Origin: Streptomyces lavendulae subsp. lavendulae
Lineage (GTDB): Bacteria > Actinomycetota > Actinomycetes > Streptomycetales > Streptomycetaceae
DNA length: 64,000 nucleotides
Direction of reading: 5' to 3'
Assembly: GCF_002803845.1 (NCBI RefSeq)
Contig: NZ_CP024985.1
Coordinates: forward strand, 5,777,501-5,841,500
Below the pieces are notes generated by a model that was not told the origin of the DNA, made no database searches, and saw only the letters and a program-made list of their open reading frames with translations. Below are positions 41,295-50,188 of this stretch, piece after piece. The translations under genes and the position numbers were made by a program. Within the stretch, counting starts at the first letter, position 1; each line of letters begins with the position of its first letter.

Positions 41295-41600
41295 TGCAAC
41301 TGCTCCTTGTGTCATCTCGAGGCGCCCTCACGGCGTCCCCGGACTCACCCACCATGGTGGCACCCCCACCGCCGTGCGCGGAAGTGGCCGGGTTCCGACG
41401 CGCTGACCCGTACGTCACACTCCTGGCCCGCCTCCGGGCGCGCCCGAGCCAATGTGCGCGTTTCGTGACAAGCGGAACCCTTGCCGCACGGCCGTTCGTC
41501 CTCCCGGTCGTACGGCCGCGAGGACGGCACGGAAGGCCCCGTACATCGCCTAGGGTCAAGGGGCGGAGACGGAGCGCGAGCACGGCAGCGAGGACATGGC

Positions 41601-42629
41601 ATGGCACAGGCGTACATGACGGAGACGGGGAACGGCGGCGCAGAGCCCGGGCCCTCCGGATCCGGTCTCCGACGCCGACTGGCCGAACTGCGCCACGACC
41701 GGGGCATCTGGCGGCGCGGGATCGTCACCGCGGCCCTCGCCGCGCTGGTCTCCCTCGTCATGATCTTCCACGCGGAGCTGCCGAACGACATCGGGAACCT
41801 CGGCAGCCTCACCGAGACCTTCCTGCCCTGGCTGGGCCTGTCCGTGCCGCTGCTGCTGGTCGCCGCCGTGGTCCGCAAGTCCGCCACCGCGCTGATCGCG
41901 ATACTGCTGACCACGGCGGTGTGGGTGAACCTCTTCGGCGGGCTGATCACCGACAAGTCCGCCGGCGGCGGCAACCTGATGGTCGCCACCCACAACGTGG
42001 ACGCCGACAACCCCGACCCGCGCGGCACCGCGGCCTCCGTCGCCAAGTCCGGGGCCGACGTGCTGGCCCTGACCGAGCTCGCAGGCGACGCCGTCCCGGT
42101 CTACGAGAAGGCCCTGGCGGACACGTACAAGTACCACGCGGTCGAGGGCACCGTCGGCGTGTGGAGCAAGTACCCGCTGACCTCCAGCAAGCCCGTCGAC
42201 ATCCGCCTCGGCTGGACCCGCGCCATGCGCACCACCGCCGCCACCCCCTTCGGCGAGATCGGGGTCTACGTGGCCCACCTGCCGTCGGTGCGCGTCAAGC
42301 TCAACGCCGGGTTCACGGCCAACCAGCGCGACAACAGCGCCGACGCGCTGGGCGCGGCCCTCGCCTCCGAGGGGCTGAAGAAGGTCGTCCTCCTCGGCGA
42401 CCTCAACGGCACCATGAACGACCGCTCCCTGTCCGAGGTCACCTCCCAGATGCGCTCCACCCAGGGCGCAGCCGGCCACGGCTTCGGCTTCAGCTGGCCC
42501 GCGCAGTTCCCGATGGCCCGGATCGACCAGATCATGGTGCGCGGCATCAAGCCGGAGGCCTCCTGGACCCTGCCCCGCACCGGCAGCGACCACCTCCCGG
42601 TGGCGGCCCGGCTCACCGTCCGGCCGTAA
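41601..42629 (+). CDS. membrane-anchored endonuclease/exonuclease/phosphatase (EEP) family protein
   Basis: A 342-residue protein. Three hydrophobic helices at about residues 35-110 (VTAALAALVSLVMIF, LPWLGLSVPLLLVAAVV, ATALIAILLTTAVWVNLFGG) precede an EEP domain facing outward: ATHNVDADNPDPRG (Asn), ALTELAG (metal Glu), VYVAHLPS, LLGDLNGTMND (Asp/Asn pair) and GSDHLPVAARL (catalytic His). The fold covers nucleases, sphingomyelinases and lipid phosphatases; an extracellular, membrane-anchored copy of this kind more likely acts on phosphodiesters or lipids than on DNA inside the cell. The ATG at 41601 has AGGA eight bases before. Confidence 0.82.
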   Translation: MAQAYMTETGNGGAEPGPSGSGLRRRLAELRHDRGIWRRGIVTAALAALVSLVMIFHAELPNDIGNLGSLTETFLPWLGLSVPLLLVAAVVRKSATALIAILLTTAVWVNLFGGLITDKSAGGGNLMVATHNVDADNPDPRGTAASVAKSGADVLALTELAGDAVPVYEKALADTYKYHAVEGTVGVWSKYPLTSSKPVDIRLGWTRAMRTTAATPFGEIGVYVAHLPSVRVKLNAGFTANQRDNSADALGAALASEGLKKVVLLGDLNGTMNDRSLSEVTSQMRSTQGAAGHGFGFSWPAQFPMARIDQIMVRGIKPEASWTLPRTGSDHLPVAARLTVRP

Positions 42630-42638
42630 CGCCCCCGT

Positions 42639-42694
42639 CCACGCCGAAGGCCCCCGGACGCTCCCGCGAGGAGCGTCCGGGGCCTTCGGCGTGG
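42639..42694. terminator. strong long hairpin between the EEP gene and nadE
   Basis: A stem of about 25 bp with one bulge (42639-42664 with 42670-42694) and a CGCGA loop lies between two convergent genes. It is among the longest hairpins in the window and should stop transcripts from both sides. Confidence 0.85.
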
Positions 42695-42713
42695 CGTACG
42701 GCGGGCGGGGGAG

Positions 42714-44468
42714 CTACGCGTGCTCGCGCCAGCCGTTGGTGATGGGCAGGCGGCGGTCCTTGCCGAAGCCCTTCGCCGAGATCTTGGTGCCCGGCGGGTA
42801 CTGGCGGCGCTTGTACTCCGCCGTGTCCACCATGCGCAGGGTCTTCGCGACCAGCTCGCGGTCGAAGCCGGCCGCGACGATCGCCTCCAGGCCCTGGTCG
42901 CGGTCCACGTACAGCTCCAGGATCGCGTCGAGCACCGGGTAGTCCGGCAGCGAGTCCGTGTCGACCTGTCCCGGGCGCAGCTCGGCGCTCGGCGGCTTCA
43001 CGATCGAGTTCTCCGGGATCGGCGGGGTCTCGCCGCGTTCGGCGGCCGCCCGGTTGCGGTACTCGGCGAGCCGGAAGATGTCCGTCTTGTAGACGTCCTT
43101 GATCGGGCCGTAGGCGCCGACCGAGTCCCCGTAGAGGGTGGAGTAGCCGACGGCCAGCTCGGACTTGTTGCCCGGGGCCAGCACGATGTGGCCCTCCTGG
43201 TTGGAGACCGCCATCAGCATGGTGCCGCGCAGCCGGGACTGGAGGTTCTCCTCGGCGAGGCCGGTGAGGCCCAGCGAGCCCATGTACGCGTCGAACATCG
43301 GCTCGATCGGCACGGTCCGGAAGTTCAGGCCGGTCCGCTCGGCCAGGTCGGCCGCATCGCCCTTGGAATGGTCCGAGGAGTACTTCGAGGGCATCGAGAT
43401 GCCGTACACGTTCTGCGCGCCGATCGCGTCGCAGGCGATGGCCGCGACGAGGGCCGAGTCGATGCCGCCGGAGAGGCCGATCAGGACGGAGCGGAAACCG
43501 TTCTTCTTCACGTACGCGCGCAGGCCCACGACGAGCGCGTCGTAGATCTCCTCGTCGTCATCCAGGCGGTCGGCGTAGCCGCCGGCCACCACCGCCTCGA
43601 ACGGGGCCGCCGGTTCCTCGGAGAGGATCACGCGGTCGATCCGCAGGCCGTCGTCGACGACGCCCTCGGGGGCGTCGGGCCGGGCGGCCGGCAGGTCGAG
43701 GTCGACGAGGACGCAGCCCTCGGAGAACTGCGGGGCGCGGGCGATGACCTCGCCGTCGGCGTCCACGACGATCGAGTCGCCGTCGAAGACGAGCTCGTCC
43801 TGGCCGCCGATCATCGCCAGGTACGCCAGGGTGCAGCCGGCCTCCTGGGCGCGCTTGCGCACCAGTTCGAGGCGCAGGTCGTCCTTGTTGCGCTCGTACG
43901 GGGAGGCGTTGATCGAGACCAGCAGTCCGGCCCCGGCGGAGCGGGTGGCCGGCACCCGGCCGCCCTCCTGCCAGAGGTCCTCGCAGATGGCCAGCGCCAC
44001 GTCGACGCCGTGCACCCGGATGACCGGCTGGGTGTCGCCCGGCACGAAGTAGCGGAACTCGTCGAAGACCCCGTAGTTGGGCAGGTGGTGCTTGGCGAAG
44101 CGCAGGACCACCTCGCCCCGGTGCAGCACGGCGGCGGCGTTCTCGGGGGAGCCGGCGGGCCGGCCCAGTCGGGGCGCGGCCTTCTCGGTGCGGTCGAGGT
44201 AGCCGACGACGACCGGCAGCTCGCCGAGGCCCTCCTCGGCGAGCCGCCGCGCGAGGTCGCGCAGCGCGGCGCGGGAGGCCTCGACGAAGGAGCCGCGCAG
44301 GGCGAGGTCCTCGACGGGGTACCCGGTCAGCACCATCTCCGGGAACGCCACCAGATGGGCGCCCTGCTCGGCGGAGTGCCGGGTCCAGTGGACGACCGAG
44401 TCGGCGTTCGCGGCGATGTTGCCGACGTGCGAGTCGATCTGATTCAGAGCGAGGCGTAGTTGAGGCAC
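42714..44468 (-). CDS. nadE: glutamine-dependent NAD+ synthetase
   Basis: A 584-residue two-domain enzyme that makes the last step of NAD synthesis from deamido-NAD, ATP and glutamine. Residues 1-270 are a nitrilase-type glutaminase: Glu in FPEMVLTGYPVEDL, Lys in RFAKHHLPNYG, Cys in LAICEDLWQEGG. Residues about 300-584 are the synthetase with the pyrophosphatase loop SGGIDSALVAA at about 326, SSDHSKGDAADLAERTGL and LAPGNKSELAVGYSTLYGD. The start is GTG 44468 (MPQLRLALNQIDSHVGN), the usual N-terminus of the family. Confidence 0.96.
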   Translation of the reverse strand: MPQLRLALNQIDSHVGNIAANADSVVHWTRHSAEQGAHLVAFPEMVLTGYPVEDLALRGSFVEASRAALRDLARRLAEEGLGELPVVVGYLDRTEKAAPRLGRPAGSPENAAAVLHRGEVVLRFAKHHLPNYGVFDEFRYFVPGDTQPVIRVHGVDVALAICEDLWQEGGRVPATRSAGAGLLVSINASPYERNKDDLRLELVRKRAQEAGCTLAYLAMIGGQDELVFDGDSIVVDADGEVIARAPQFSEGCVLVDLDLPAARPDAPEGVVDDGLRIDRVILSEEPAAPFEAVVAGGYADRLDDDEEIYDALVVGLRAYVKKNGFRSVLIGLSGGIDSALVAAIACDAIGAQNVYGISMPSKYSSDHSKGDAADLAERTGLNFRTVPIEPMFDAYMGSLGLTGLAEENLQSRLRGTMLMAVSNQEGHIVLAPGNKSELAVGYSTLYGDSVGAYGPIKDVYKTDIFRLAEYRNRAAAERGETPPIPENSIVKPPSAELRPGQVDTDSLPDYPVLDAILELYVDRDQGLEAIVAAGFDRELVAKTLRMVDTAEYKRRQYPPGTKISAKGFGKDRRLPITNGWREHA

Positions 44469-44536
44469 GGGGCCCAGTGTAATCGTCTTTCTGACGCGAT
44501 GTCCTGGGCCCCCGTGCTTTCACGAGGTCGGATGCG

Positions 44537-46330
44537 TCACCCGACGGGCCCGGCGAACGTCGCGTCGGGCATCAGGAGGCCGGGGGAGAGCGTGGCGGAG
44601 ACGCTGCGCGTGCCCTCGGGGACCTCGAAGGCGGCGGTGCCGGTGGCGGACTCGCCGGGCCGGATCGTGCCCTGGATCCGCTTGGGCAGCCGGCCGTCGA
44701 AGACGAGCTTGCCCTCGGCGCCCTTGTCGTCCGCGAGTTTGGGCATGGCGTAGATGACGTCGTGGGGCCGCTTCGAGGTGTTGGTGATGGTGAACGACAC
44801 CTCCACCGCGTTGCCGACCGGCAGGTACTTGTTGGAGCTGGTGTACCGCTTCGGGGTGGAGAGGCTCACCTGGATCCCGTTCGGGTACGTGAACGTCTGG
44901 CCGAACGGGAGCGGCGTGCTGATGCCGGGGCCGGTGGACGGCATGTCGGGCGGCAGCGTGAAGCCGGACGGCGAGGGCAGGACGTCGGGGTCGTAGTCGG
45001 GGTCGTCGTACTCGGGGTCGTCGTACCAGTCCGTGCCCCGGTGCTGGTCGACGCGGTCCGGGAACTTGTCGACGACGGCCATGGTGAAGAGGAACCCGCC
45101 GGCGGTGGCAGCGAGACCCAGCAGGCCGAGGGCGATGCCGACGACGGACATCACCTTGCGCGGGGCGCCGCGGTTGGCGCGCACCAGACCGGCGATGGAG
45201 AGGCCGATGCCGGTGAGGGCGAGGGCGCCGCCGACCCAGAACACGAAGGGGATGAGGCCGATGCCGATGGCGAGGACGGAGAGGACGAGGCCCGCCACGG
45301 CCTGGCCGTTGGAGGGCGCGGGGGGTGCGAGGGGATAGCCGGGCGCCCCGTAGCCGGGGAATCCGGGCAGGCCCGGCCCTCCGTAGCCGGGCGCCCCGTA
45401 GCCGGGGTGGCCACCGGGGGGCGGCGGGGCCCAGGCGTTGGCCGGAGCCCCGTACGCCCCTGCGCCGGGCGCGGCCGGGGCGGGACCGACCGGCGCGAAC
45501 CCCGCCGGGGCGGGAGCGGGCCCCGGGGCACCGGGCACCGGAGTCGCCCACGGATCCGCAGTCCCGGCGGGCCCGGCCGGGGGCGCGGCGTGACCGAACC
45601 CCTGCGCCGCGGCGGCGGGCGCCCCGAACACGGGGGCCGCCCCGGGGGCGGCGGGGGCCTGCTCCGGGGAGGGCCGGGTGGCCTCGGGGGCGGAGGGGGC
45701 CTTTTCCAGGGAGGGCTTGGCGGCCTCGGCGGAGGGGGCCTTCTCCAGGGAGGGCGCGGGGGTTGCCGCGGAGGGGGTGTCCTCCGGGGAGGGCCTGCCG
45801 GCCTCGGGGGCGGGCGCCACCTTGTCCAGGGAGGGCTTCGGGGCCTCGGCGGCGGCCGGGGTTTCCTCCGGAGACTGCGCGGGGGTCCCTGCGGCGGCGG
45901 GGGCCTGGTACGGAGAGGGCCTGCCGGCCTCGGGGGCGGGCGCCACCTTGTCCAGGGAGGGCTTCGGGGCCTCGGCGGCGGCCGGGGTTTCCTCCGGAGA
46001 CTGCGCGGGGGTCCCTGCGGCGGCGGGGGCCTGGTACGGAGAGGGCCTGCCGGCCTCGGGGGCGGGCCGCGCCTTCTGCAGGGACGGCTTGGCGGTCTCC
46101 GGGGTGGCCGGGGCCTTGTCCAGGGACGGCTTCGGGGCCGCAGGGGCGGCCGGGGGCGCCTCGGGGGTCTGCGCGGTGGCCGGGGGTTCCGCCCGGGGCG
46201 CCTCGGGGGCCGGGGTTTCCTCTGGAGCTGTCGGAGGCGTCGGGGGCTTCGGCAGGGACGGGCCCGGCGGGGGTATCGGGGTTCCCTCGGGCTCGGTCGG
46301 GCTGTCGGGCGGGTTCGGGGGCGTGCTCAT
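44537..46330 (-). CDS. proline-rich membrane protein with tandem repeats and DUF4190/DUF4352-like domains
   Basis: A 597-residue protein. Residues 1-330 are Pro/Ala/Glu-rich and built of short repeats based on the motifs KPSLDK, GRPSP and EETPAAAEA, including a perfect 42-residue duplication. A Gly/Pro/Tyr-rich stretch (GYGAPGYGGPGLPGFPGYG) leads to two helices in a DUF4190-like part (VLSVLAIGIGLIPFVFWVGG, with VVGIALGLLGLAATAGG). The C-terminal 160 residues are an extracellular domain resembling DUF4352: NAVEVSFTITNTSKRPHDVIY, GTIRPGESATGTAAFEVPEG. The disordered part is cytosolic if the helices form a hairpin plus one more. Function unknown; the domain is shared with the protein at 4177-4803. 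Confidence 0.82.
   Translation of the reverse strand: MSTPPNPPDSPTEPEGTPIPPPGPSLPKPPTPPTAPEETPAPEAPRAEPPATAQTPEAPPAAPAAPKPSLDKAPATPETAKPSLQKARPAPEAGRPSPYQAPAAAGTPAQSPEETPAAAEAPKPSLDKVAPAPEAGRPSPYQAPAAAGTPAQSPEETPAAAEAPKPSLDKVAPAPEAGRPSPEDTPSAATPAPSLEKAPSAEAAKPSLEKAPSAPEATRPSPEQAPAAPGAAPVFGAPAAAAQGFGHAAPPAGPAGTADPWATPVPGAPGPAPAPAGFAPVGPAPAAPGAGAYGAPANAWAPPPPGGHPGYGAPGYGGPGLPGFPGYGAPGYPLAPPAPSNGQAVAGLVLSVLAIGIGLIPFVFWVGGALALTGIGLSIAGLVRANRGAPRKVMSVVGIALGLLGLAATAGGFLFTMAVVDKFPDRVDQHRGTDWYDDPEYDDPDYDPDVLPSPSGFTLPPDMPSTGPGISTPLPFGQTFTYPNGIQVSLSTPKRYTSSNKYLPVGNAVEVSFTITNTSKRPHDVIYAMPKLADDKGAEGKLVFDGRLPKRIQGTIRPGESATGTAAFEVPEGTRSVSATLSPGLLMPDATFAGPVG
45789..46067 (-). repeat. 126-bp perfect tandem repeat inside the proline-rich gene
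   Basis: 45816-45941 and 45942-46067 are identical over 126 bp (42 codons), and the last 27 bp of the unit also occur just before at 45789-45815. Perfect identity points to recent duplication by slippage or recombination. Confidence 0.95.
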
Positions 46331-46583
46331 GCCTGGCGGAGTCCCTCGGAAGTGCGGTGTACGGCGTACAGGGGCCTGCGCCAGCCTGCCACGCGCCCCG
46401 CCCGCCTCCAACCGGATACCCCGTCCGGCCCCGGCACCCGGGGGAATTCGACCGAACTGCCGCGAGCGGGCCCGGCCCCCGGGGAACGCTCCCGTACCCC
46501 GGCACGTTTTCCGGGCGGGGAGTCCGGCGGTCCCGCGGGGAGCCCCCGCGTCCACCCCGGATCTGCTGAGGACCACTCACACC

Positions 46584-47321
46584 ATGCGCAAGAACGCCGC
46601 CGAAGGCGCAGGAAGCACCGGCCGAGGCAAGGGCACCGGCAAGGGCAGTGCCCGGGCCGTCGCCGCCCTCATCGGGCTCGGCGCCGCCGCCTACACCGCC
46701 TGGGTGCTCGAAGTCGTCCTCTCCACCGGCGTCAACCCCATCGAGACGTACGTCAGCGAGCTCGCCGCCCAGGACCAGCCGCTCGGCGGCCTCTTCCGGG
46801 CCACCGACTTCACCGCCGGGCTGCTCGCCTTCCTCGGCGGCCTGCTCGCCCTGGCGCGCCTGCCGCGCCACCCCGAATCCCGCCGCCCCTGGGCCGTCGC
46901 CGGGTGGGCGGGCATCACCCTCTTCGGCGCCGCCACCGCCGCCGACGCCTGGCTGCCGCTGAGCTGCCAGCCGACCGTCGACCCCGTGTGCGCCGCCCGC
47001 GAGACCGCGGGCCTCGTCCCGGCCACCCACCAGGCGCACGCCGTCAGCAGCAGCCTCGCCATGACCGGCGCCCTCGTCGGGATAGTGGCCCTCACCGTCG
47101 CCGCCCGCCGCTACGGCCGCCTCGCGCCGCTCGCCCGCTTCGGCCCCGCCCTCGTCGCCCTGGAACTCCTCGCGACCGTCTGGACCCTGACCGCCATCGC
47201 CCTGTTCACCGCCGGGCACGGCACGTGGGCGCTCGGGGCCGGCCAGCGGCTCCAGGTGCTGCTGGTGGCGATCTGGCTCGGGGTGCTGGCCCGTTCCGTG
47301 CACCGTGAGGGCCGCACGTGA
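46584..47321 (+). CDS. DUF998 family membrane protein
   Basis: A 245-residue integral membrane protein with about six helices after a basic, Gly-rich 25-residue N-terminus. VNPIETYVSELAAQDQPLGG and FRATDFTAGLLAFLGGLLAL mark the DUF998 family, which has no settled function. Two Cys in the loop (LSCQPTVDPVCAARETAG) face outward and may pair. The ATG at 46584 is well preceded (GAGGA). The stop overlaps the GTG of the alpha/beta hydrolase gene, so the pair is co-translated. Confidence 0.82.
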   Translation: MRKNAAEGAGSTGRGKGTGKGSARAVAALIGLGAAAYTAWVLEVVLSTGVNPIETYVSELAAQDQPLGGLFRATDFTAGLLAFLGGLLALARLPRHPESRRPWAVAGWAGITLFGAATAADAWLPLSCQPTVDPVCAARETAGLVPATHQAHAVSSSLAMTGALVGIVALTVAARRYGRLAPLARFGPALVALELLATVWTLTAIALFTAGHGTWALGAGQRLQVLLVAIWLGVLARSVHREGRT

Positions 47322-48214
47322 CCGGGCCGGCCACCGGCACCTTCGTCCGGGTCGACGGGGTCCCCCTGCACGTGGTCGTCGAGGGCCGCGGCCCCGTCGT
47401 GGTACTCAGCGCCGGGCTCGCCCTGGCCTGGTTCGACTGGGACCCCGTCGCCGCGCCGCTCGCCGCCCGGGGCCGCACCGTGGTCCGCTTCGACCGCCCC
47501 GGACACGGGCTCAGCGCCCCCGCGCCCGGCCCGGCGGGAGCCGCCGACGAGGCGCACCGGATCGCCGCCCTGCTGGACGTGCTCGGTCTGACCGGCCCCG
47601 TCACCGTCGCCGGGCACTCCCTCGCCGGGTTCCACGCCGAGGCCTTCGCCCGTCTGCACCCCGGCCGCACCGCCGCGCTGGTCCTCGTCGACTCCAGCGT
47701 GGAGGAGGCCCCCCGTACGAGGCTGCCCGCCGCCTGGCGCACCGGCGCCGCCCGCGCCCTCGGCCGGGCCGTCACCGCGGCCGGGATCCCGGCCGCGCTG
47801 GGCCCCGCGGCCCGGCGCGGCGTCGTACGGGCCGGCCGGACGGGCGGGGCCGCGGACCCGGCCGCGCGGGACCTCGTACGCCGTTGCTACCGCACCGGCC
47901 GCGTCTGGCGCGGCGCGCTGCTGGAGAACGCCCGCTACCCCGACACCGCCGCCGAGCTGCTCGCCCTGCGCGCGGAGCACCCGCTGGCCGCGCCCGCCAC
48001 CGTCCTGGCCGGCCACGACGGCGGCACCGGGCGCGCGGCCCTGCGCTGGCTGGCCCGCCAGGCGGACCTCGCCGACCGGATCGGCGCCCGCTTCGAGGTG
48101 GCGCAGCCGTCCGGCCACCTCGTCATGCTGGACCGCCCGGACCACGTGACCCGGGCGATCCTGCACGCGGCGGACCCGGCGGACCCGGCGGACGGGACGG
48201 ACCCGGCGGGCTGA
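47318..48214 (+). CDS. alpha/beta hydrolase
   Basis: A 298-residue hydrolase. The nucleophile elbow is AGHSLAGFHAEAFA with Ser at about 102; the oxyanion strand is VVVLSAGLALAWFDWDPVA and RFDRPGHGLS is typical. The catalytic His is in PSGHLVMLDRPDHV near residue 268, and the acid is likely in VLAGHDGG. The C-terminus carries DPADPADGTD, a short repeat. The start overlaps the stop of the DUF998 gene; the pair may act on a membrane lipid or on an external compound, which is inference only. Confidence 0.85.
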   Translation: MTGPATGTFVRVDGVPLHVVVEGRGPVVVLSAGLALAWFDWDPVAAPLAARGRTVVRFDRPGHGLSAPAPGPAGAADEAHRIAALLDVLGLTGPVTVAGHSLAGFHAEAFARLHPGRTAALVLVDSSVEEAPRTRLPAAWRTGAARALGRAVTAAGIPAALGPAARRGVVRAGRTGGAADPAARDLVRRCYRTGRVWRGALLENARYPDTAAELLALRAEHPLAAPATVLAGHDGGTGRAALRWLARQADLADRIGARFEVAQPSGHLVMLDRPDHVTRAILHAADPADPADGTDPAG

Positions 48215-48230
48215 TCCGTGCGGTCGCCCT

Positions 48231-48902
48231 TCACCCGCGCGGGGCCGCCCCGCGCTGCTTGAGCATGTCCGCCATCAGGGTGAGTTCCGACTGCTGCGCC
48301 TCGACCATGCCCTGGGCCAGCGCCCGCTCCGCCGGCGTCCGGCACTGCGCCGCGCAGCCCTGGGCCATCGCGACGCCCCCCTTGTGGTGGTCGGTCATCA
48401 GCTGGAGGTACAGCACCTCCGCGTCCCGCCCGTTCACCGTGCCGAGCCGGTCCAGCTCCTCCTTGGTCGCCATGCCGGGCATCAGCGCCCCCGGCTTGGC
48501 CGCGTGCCCCATGTGCGCCGCGTGCTCGCCGCCCCCCTCGGAGGCGGACATCCACGACATCGGCGGCTCGTCGGCCAGCACCTTCGGCAGCCCCCACAGG
48601 TCCAGCCAGCCCAGCAGCATGCCGCGCTGGTTGGCCTGGGTGTTGGCGATGTCGTAGGCGAGGCTGCGCACCGGCTCGTCCTGGGTGCGGTCGCGGACGA
48701 TGAAGGACATCTCCACCGCCTGCTGGTGGTGCACCGCCATGTCCCGGGCGAAGCCGGCGTCCGGGGAATAGAGCGCCGGCGCGGAGGCGGAGGGGGCGGC
48801 CGAACCGCCCGCGCCGCCGTTCGCGGTGGCGACCGTGGCCCCCACCGCGAACAGCACCGCGAGGACCACGGCCGCGCCCGCGGCCCAGTACGTACGGGTC
48901 AC
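48231..48902 (-). CDS. DUF305 ferritin-like, His/Met-rich membrane-anchored protein
   Basis: A 223-residue protein with an N-terminal helix (AAGAAVVLAVLFAVGATVA) acting as signal or anchor. The DUF305 helical domain has two conserved pairs: DMAVHHQQAVEMSFIV and LMTDHHKGGVAMAQG. Between them lies a His/Met-rich stretch (HAAHMGHAAKPGALMPGM). These residues suit copper or other soft-metal binding, and DUF305 proteins are often found with copper genes. The GTG start overlaps the stop of the DUF3105 gene. Expected outside the membrane. Confidence 0.85.
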   Translation of the reverse strand: MTRTYWAAGAAVVLAVLFAVGATVATANGGAGGSAAPSASAPALYSPDAGFARDMAVHHQQAVEMSFIVRDRTQDEPVRSLAYDIANTQANQRGMLLGWLDLWGLPKVLADEPPMSWMSASEGGGEHAAHMGHAAKPGALMPGMATKEELDRLGTVNGRDAEVLYLQLMTDHHKGGVAMAQGCAAQCRTPAERALAQGMVEAQQSELTLMADMLKQRGAAPRG

Positions 48903-49549
48903 TTGTCGGCCAGACCGTTGGTGCAGGCGGCGCCCGGCTCGGGCGTCTGCGGGCCCTGCACGTACTTGGTGAAGAACTGCGCCACGCGGGGATCGTCGGC
49001 CTTGTCCACCGTCAGCTGCTTGCCCCACGCGCTCAGCATGATCGTCCCGGCCTGCTCCTTGTCCGGGCTCATCAGCGTGTACGGGGTCTTGCCCACCTTC
49101 CCGGCGAGCGCCTCGACGTCGCCCGGGGCGGCCTTCTCGTTGTACGTCACCCACACCGCGCCGTGCTCCAGCGAGTGCACCGCGTTGACCTCGGGGATCG
49201 GGTTCTTGTAGACGTCGCCGTTGCAGTTCATCCAGCGGGGGTTGTGGTCGCCGCCGACCGGCGGGTTCATCTCGTACTTGACCGGGGTCTCGACGTGGTT
49301 GCGGCCGAGCTTCTTGACGTCCCACTCGCGCTCGCCGCTCACCGGCGCCTTGCGGGCGGCGGCCGTGTCCTTGTCCTTCTGCTTCTGCTCGATCAGCAGC
49401 CACGAACCGAAGCCGACGAGTCCGGCGACGATCACCGTGGAGATGCCGATGGCGAGGAACTTGTTGCGCCGGTCCCGTGCCTTCTCGGCGCGCCGCATCT
49501 CGGCTATGCGCTGCTGGCGGGAGTTGTTGTCTGACGTCCTGCTGGCCAT
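48899..49549 (-). CDS. DUF3105 membrane-anchored protein
   Basis: A 216-residue protein. A charged N-terminus (KARDRRNKFLAIG) precedes one helix at about 30-52 (ISTVIVAGLVGFGSWLLI), so the domain of about 160 residues is outside. Conserved parts are NPPVGGDHNPRWMNCNGDVY, AVHSLEHGAVWVTYN and GTIMLSAWGKQL: His, Met and Cys residues clustered in the first two could bind a metal. The coupling to the DUF305 gene (four-base overlap) is seen in many actinobacteria. Function unknown. Confidence 0.85.
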   Translation of the reverse strand: MASRTSDNNSRQQRIAEMRRAEKARDRRNKFLAIGISTVIVAGLVGFGSWLLIEQKQKDKDTAAARKAPVSGEREWDVKKLGRNHVETPVKYEMNPPVGGDHNPRWMNCNGDVYKNPIPEVNAVHSLEHGAVWVTYNEKAAPGDVEALAGKVGKTPYTLMSPDKEQAGTIMLSAWGKQLTVDKADDPRVAQFFTKYVQGPQTPEPGAACTNGLADK

Positions 49550-49619
49550 GTGCCCTGGTTCCTTCTGCTGAGGGGGGTGTCGTGGTGGAGCCGTGGATGC
49601 GTTCGGGGCGCCGCGGCGC

Positions 49620-50012
49620 TCACGTCCGCAGCACTTGCAGGGCGTACCGGCCGGGTGCGCGCGCCAGGGTCCCGTCCGGCCGTACCGGCCCGGCCGCGGC
49701 GGCCGGGCGGACGGCGGCCGCCACCCGGTCCTGCGGCAGCGCCACGGCGGGCGGCGGGGCGGGCAGCACGGCCGGGGTCACGTGGGCCAGCGGGGAGCAG
49801 CCCGGCAGGTCGTACGGGGACACGCAGGCGGCGTGCGCGACGTGCGCGGAATGCGCCCCGGAGCCGCCCGGGTGCGGCGCGTGCGCGGCGGCGGGCCGCG
49901 CGCACAGGAAGGCGACGCAGGCGGCCACGCCGAAGGAGATCAGCAGCAGGAGGGCGGCGCGGCGCACGGGTCGCCCGTGGCTCCCGCTCCGCGTGTGCTC
50001 CCAGCCCCCCAT
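49620..50012 (-). CDS. small His-rich exported or membrane protein
   Basis: A 130-residue protein. A basic N-terminus and a hydrophobic core (AALLLLISFGVAACVAFLC) form a signal or anchor. The following part is rich in His and Ala (HAPHPGGSGAHSAHVAHAAC) and has two more Cys (ACVSPYDLPGC); the rest is Pro/Ala/Val-rich. The ATG at 50012 has no Shine-Dalgarno, but TACCAT eight bases before could be a -10 for a leaderless transcript. It lies 70 bp before the DUF3105 gene, same strand. No known family; metal handling with its neighbours is an inference. Confidence 0.65.
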   Translation of the reverse strand: MGGWEHTRSGSHGRPVRRAALLLLISFGVAACVAFLCARPAAAHAPHPGGSGAHSAHVAHAACVSPYDLPGCSPLAHVTPAVLPAPPPAVALPQDRVAAAVRPAAAAGPVRPDGTLARAPGRYALQVLRT

Positions 50013-50188
50013 GGGCGCAGATGGTAATGCTCATGACGGCCCGGTGGTCAGAGCGGGGGTGTCATCGGCTTTCGGGGGTGCGTAATGTGGCGGAAACCAC
50101 CAATGGCGATACTGGGCGGGCCCGACCGTGCGCCCCCGGTCCCTCGGGTCGGTGGTGCACGGATCGTCTGAACTGCGAGGATGAAGGC

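Noticed and set aside
45789..46067. CRISPR-like array
   Set aside because: The repeats are 126 bp with no spacers and lie within a coding frame.
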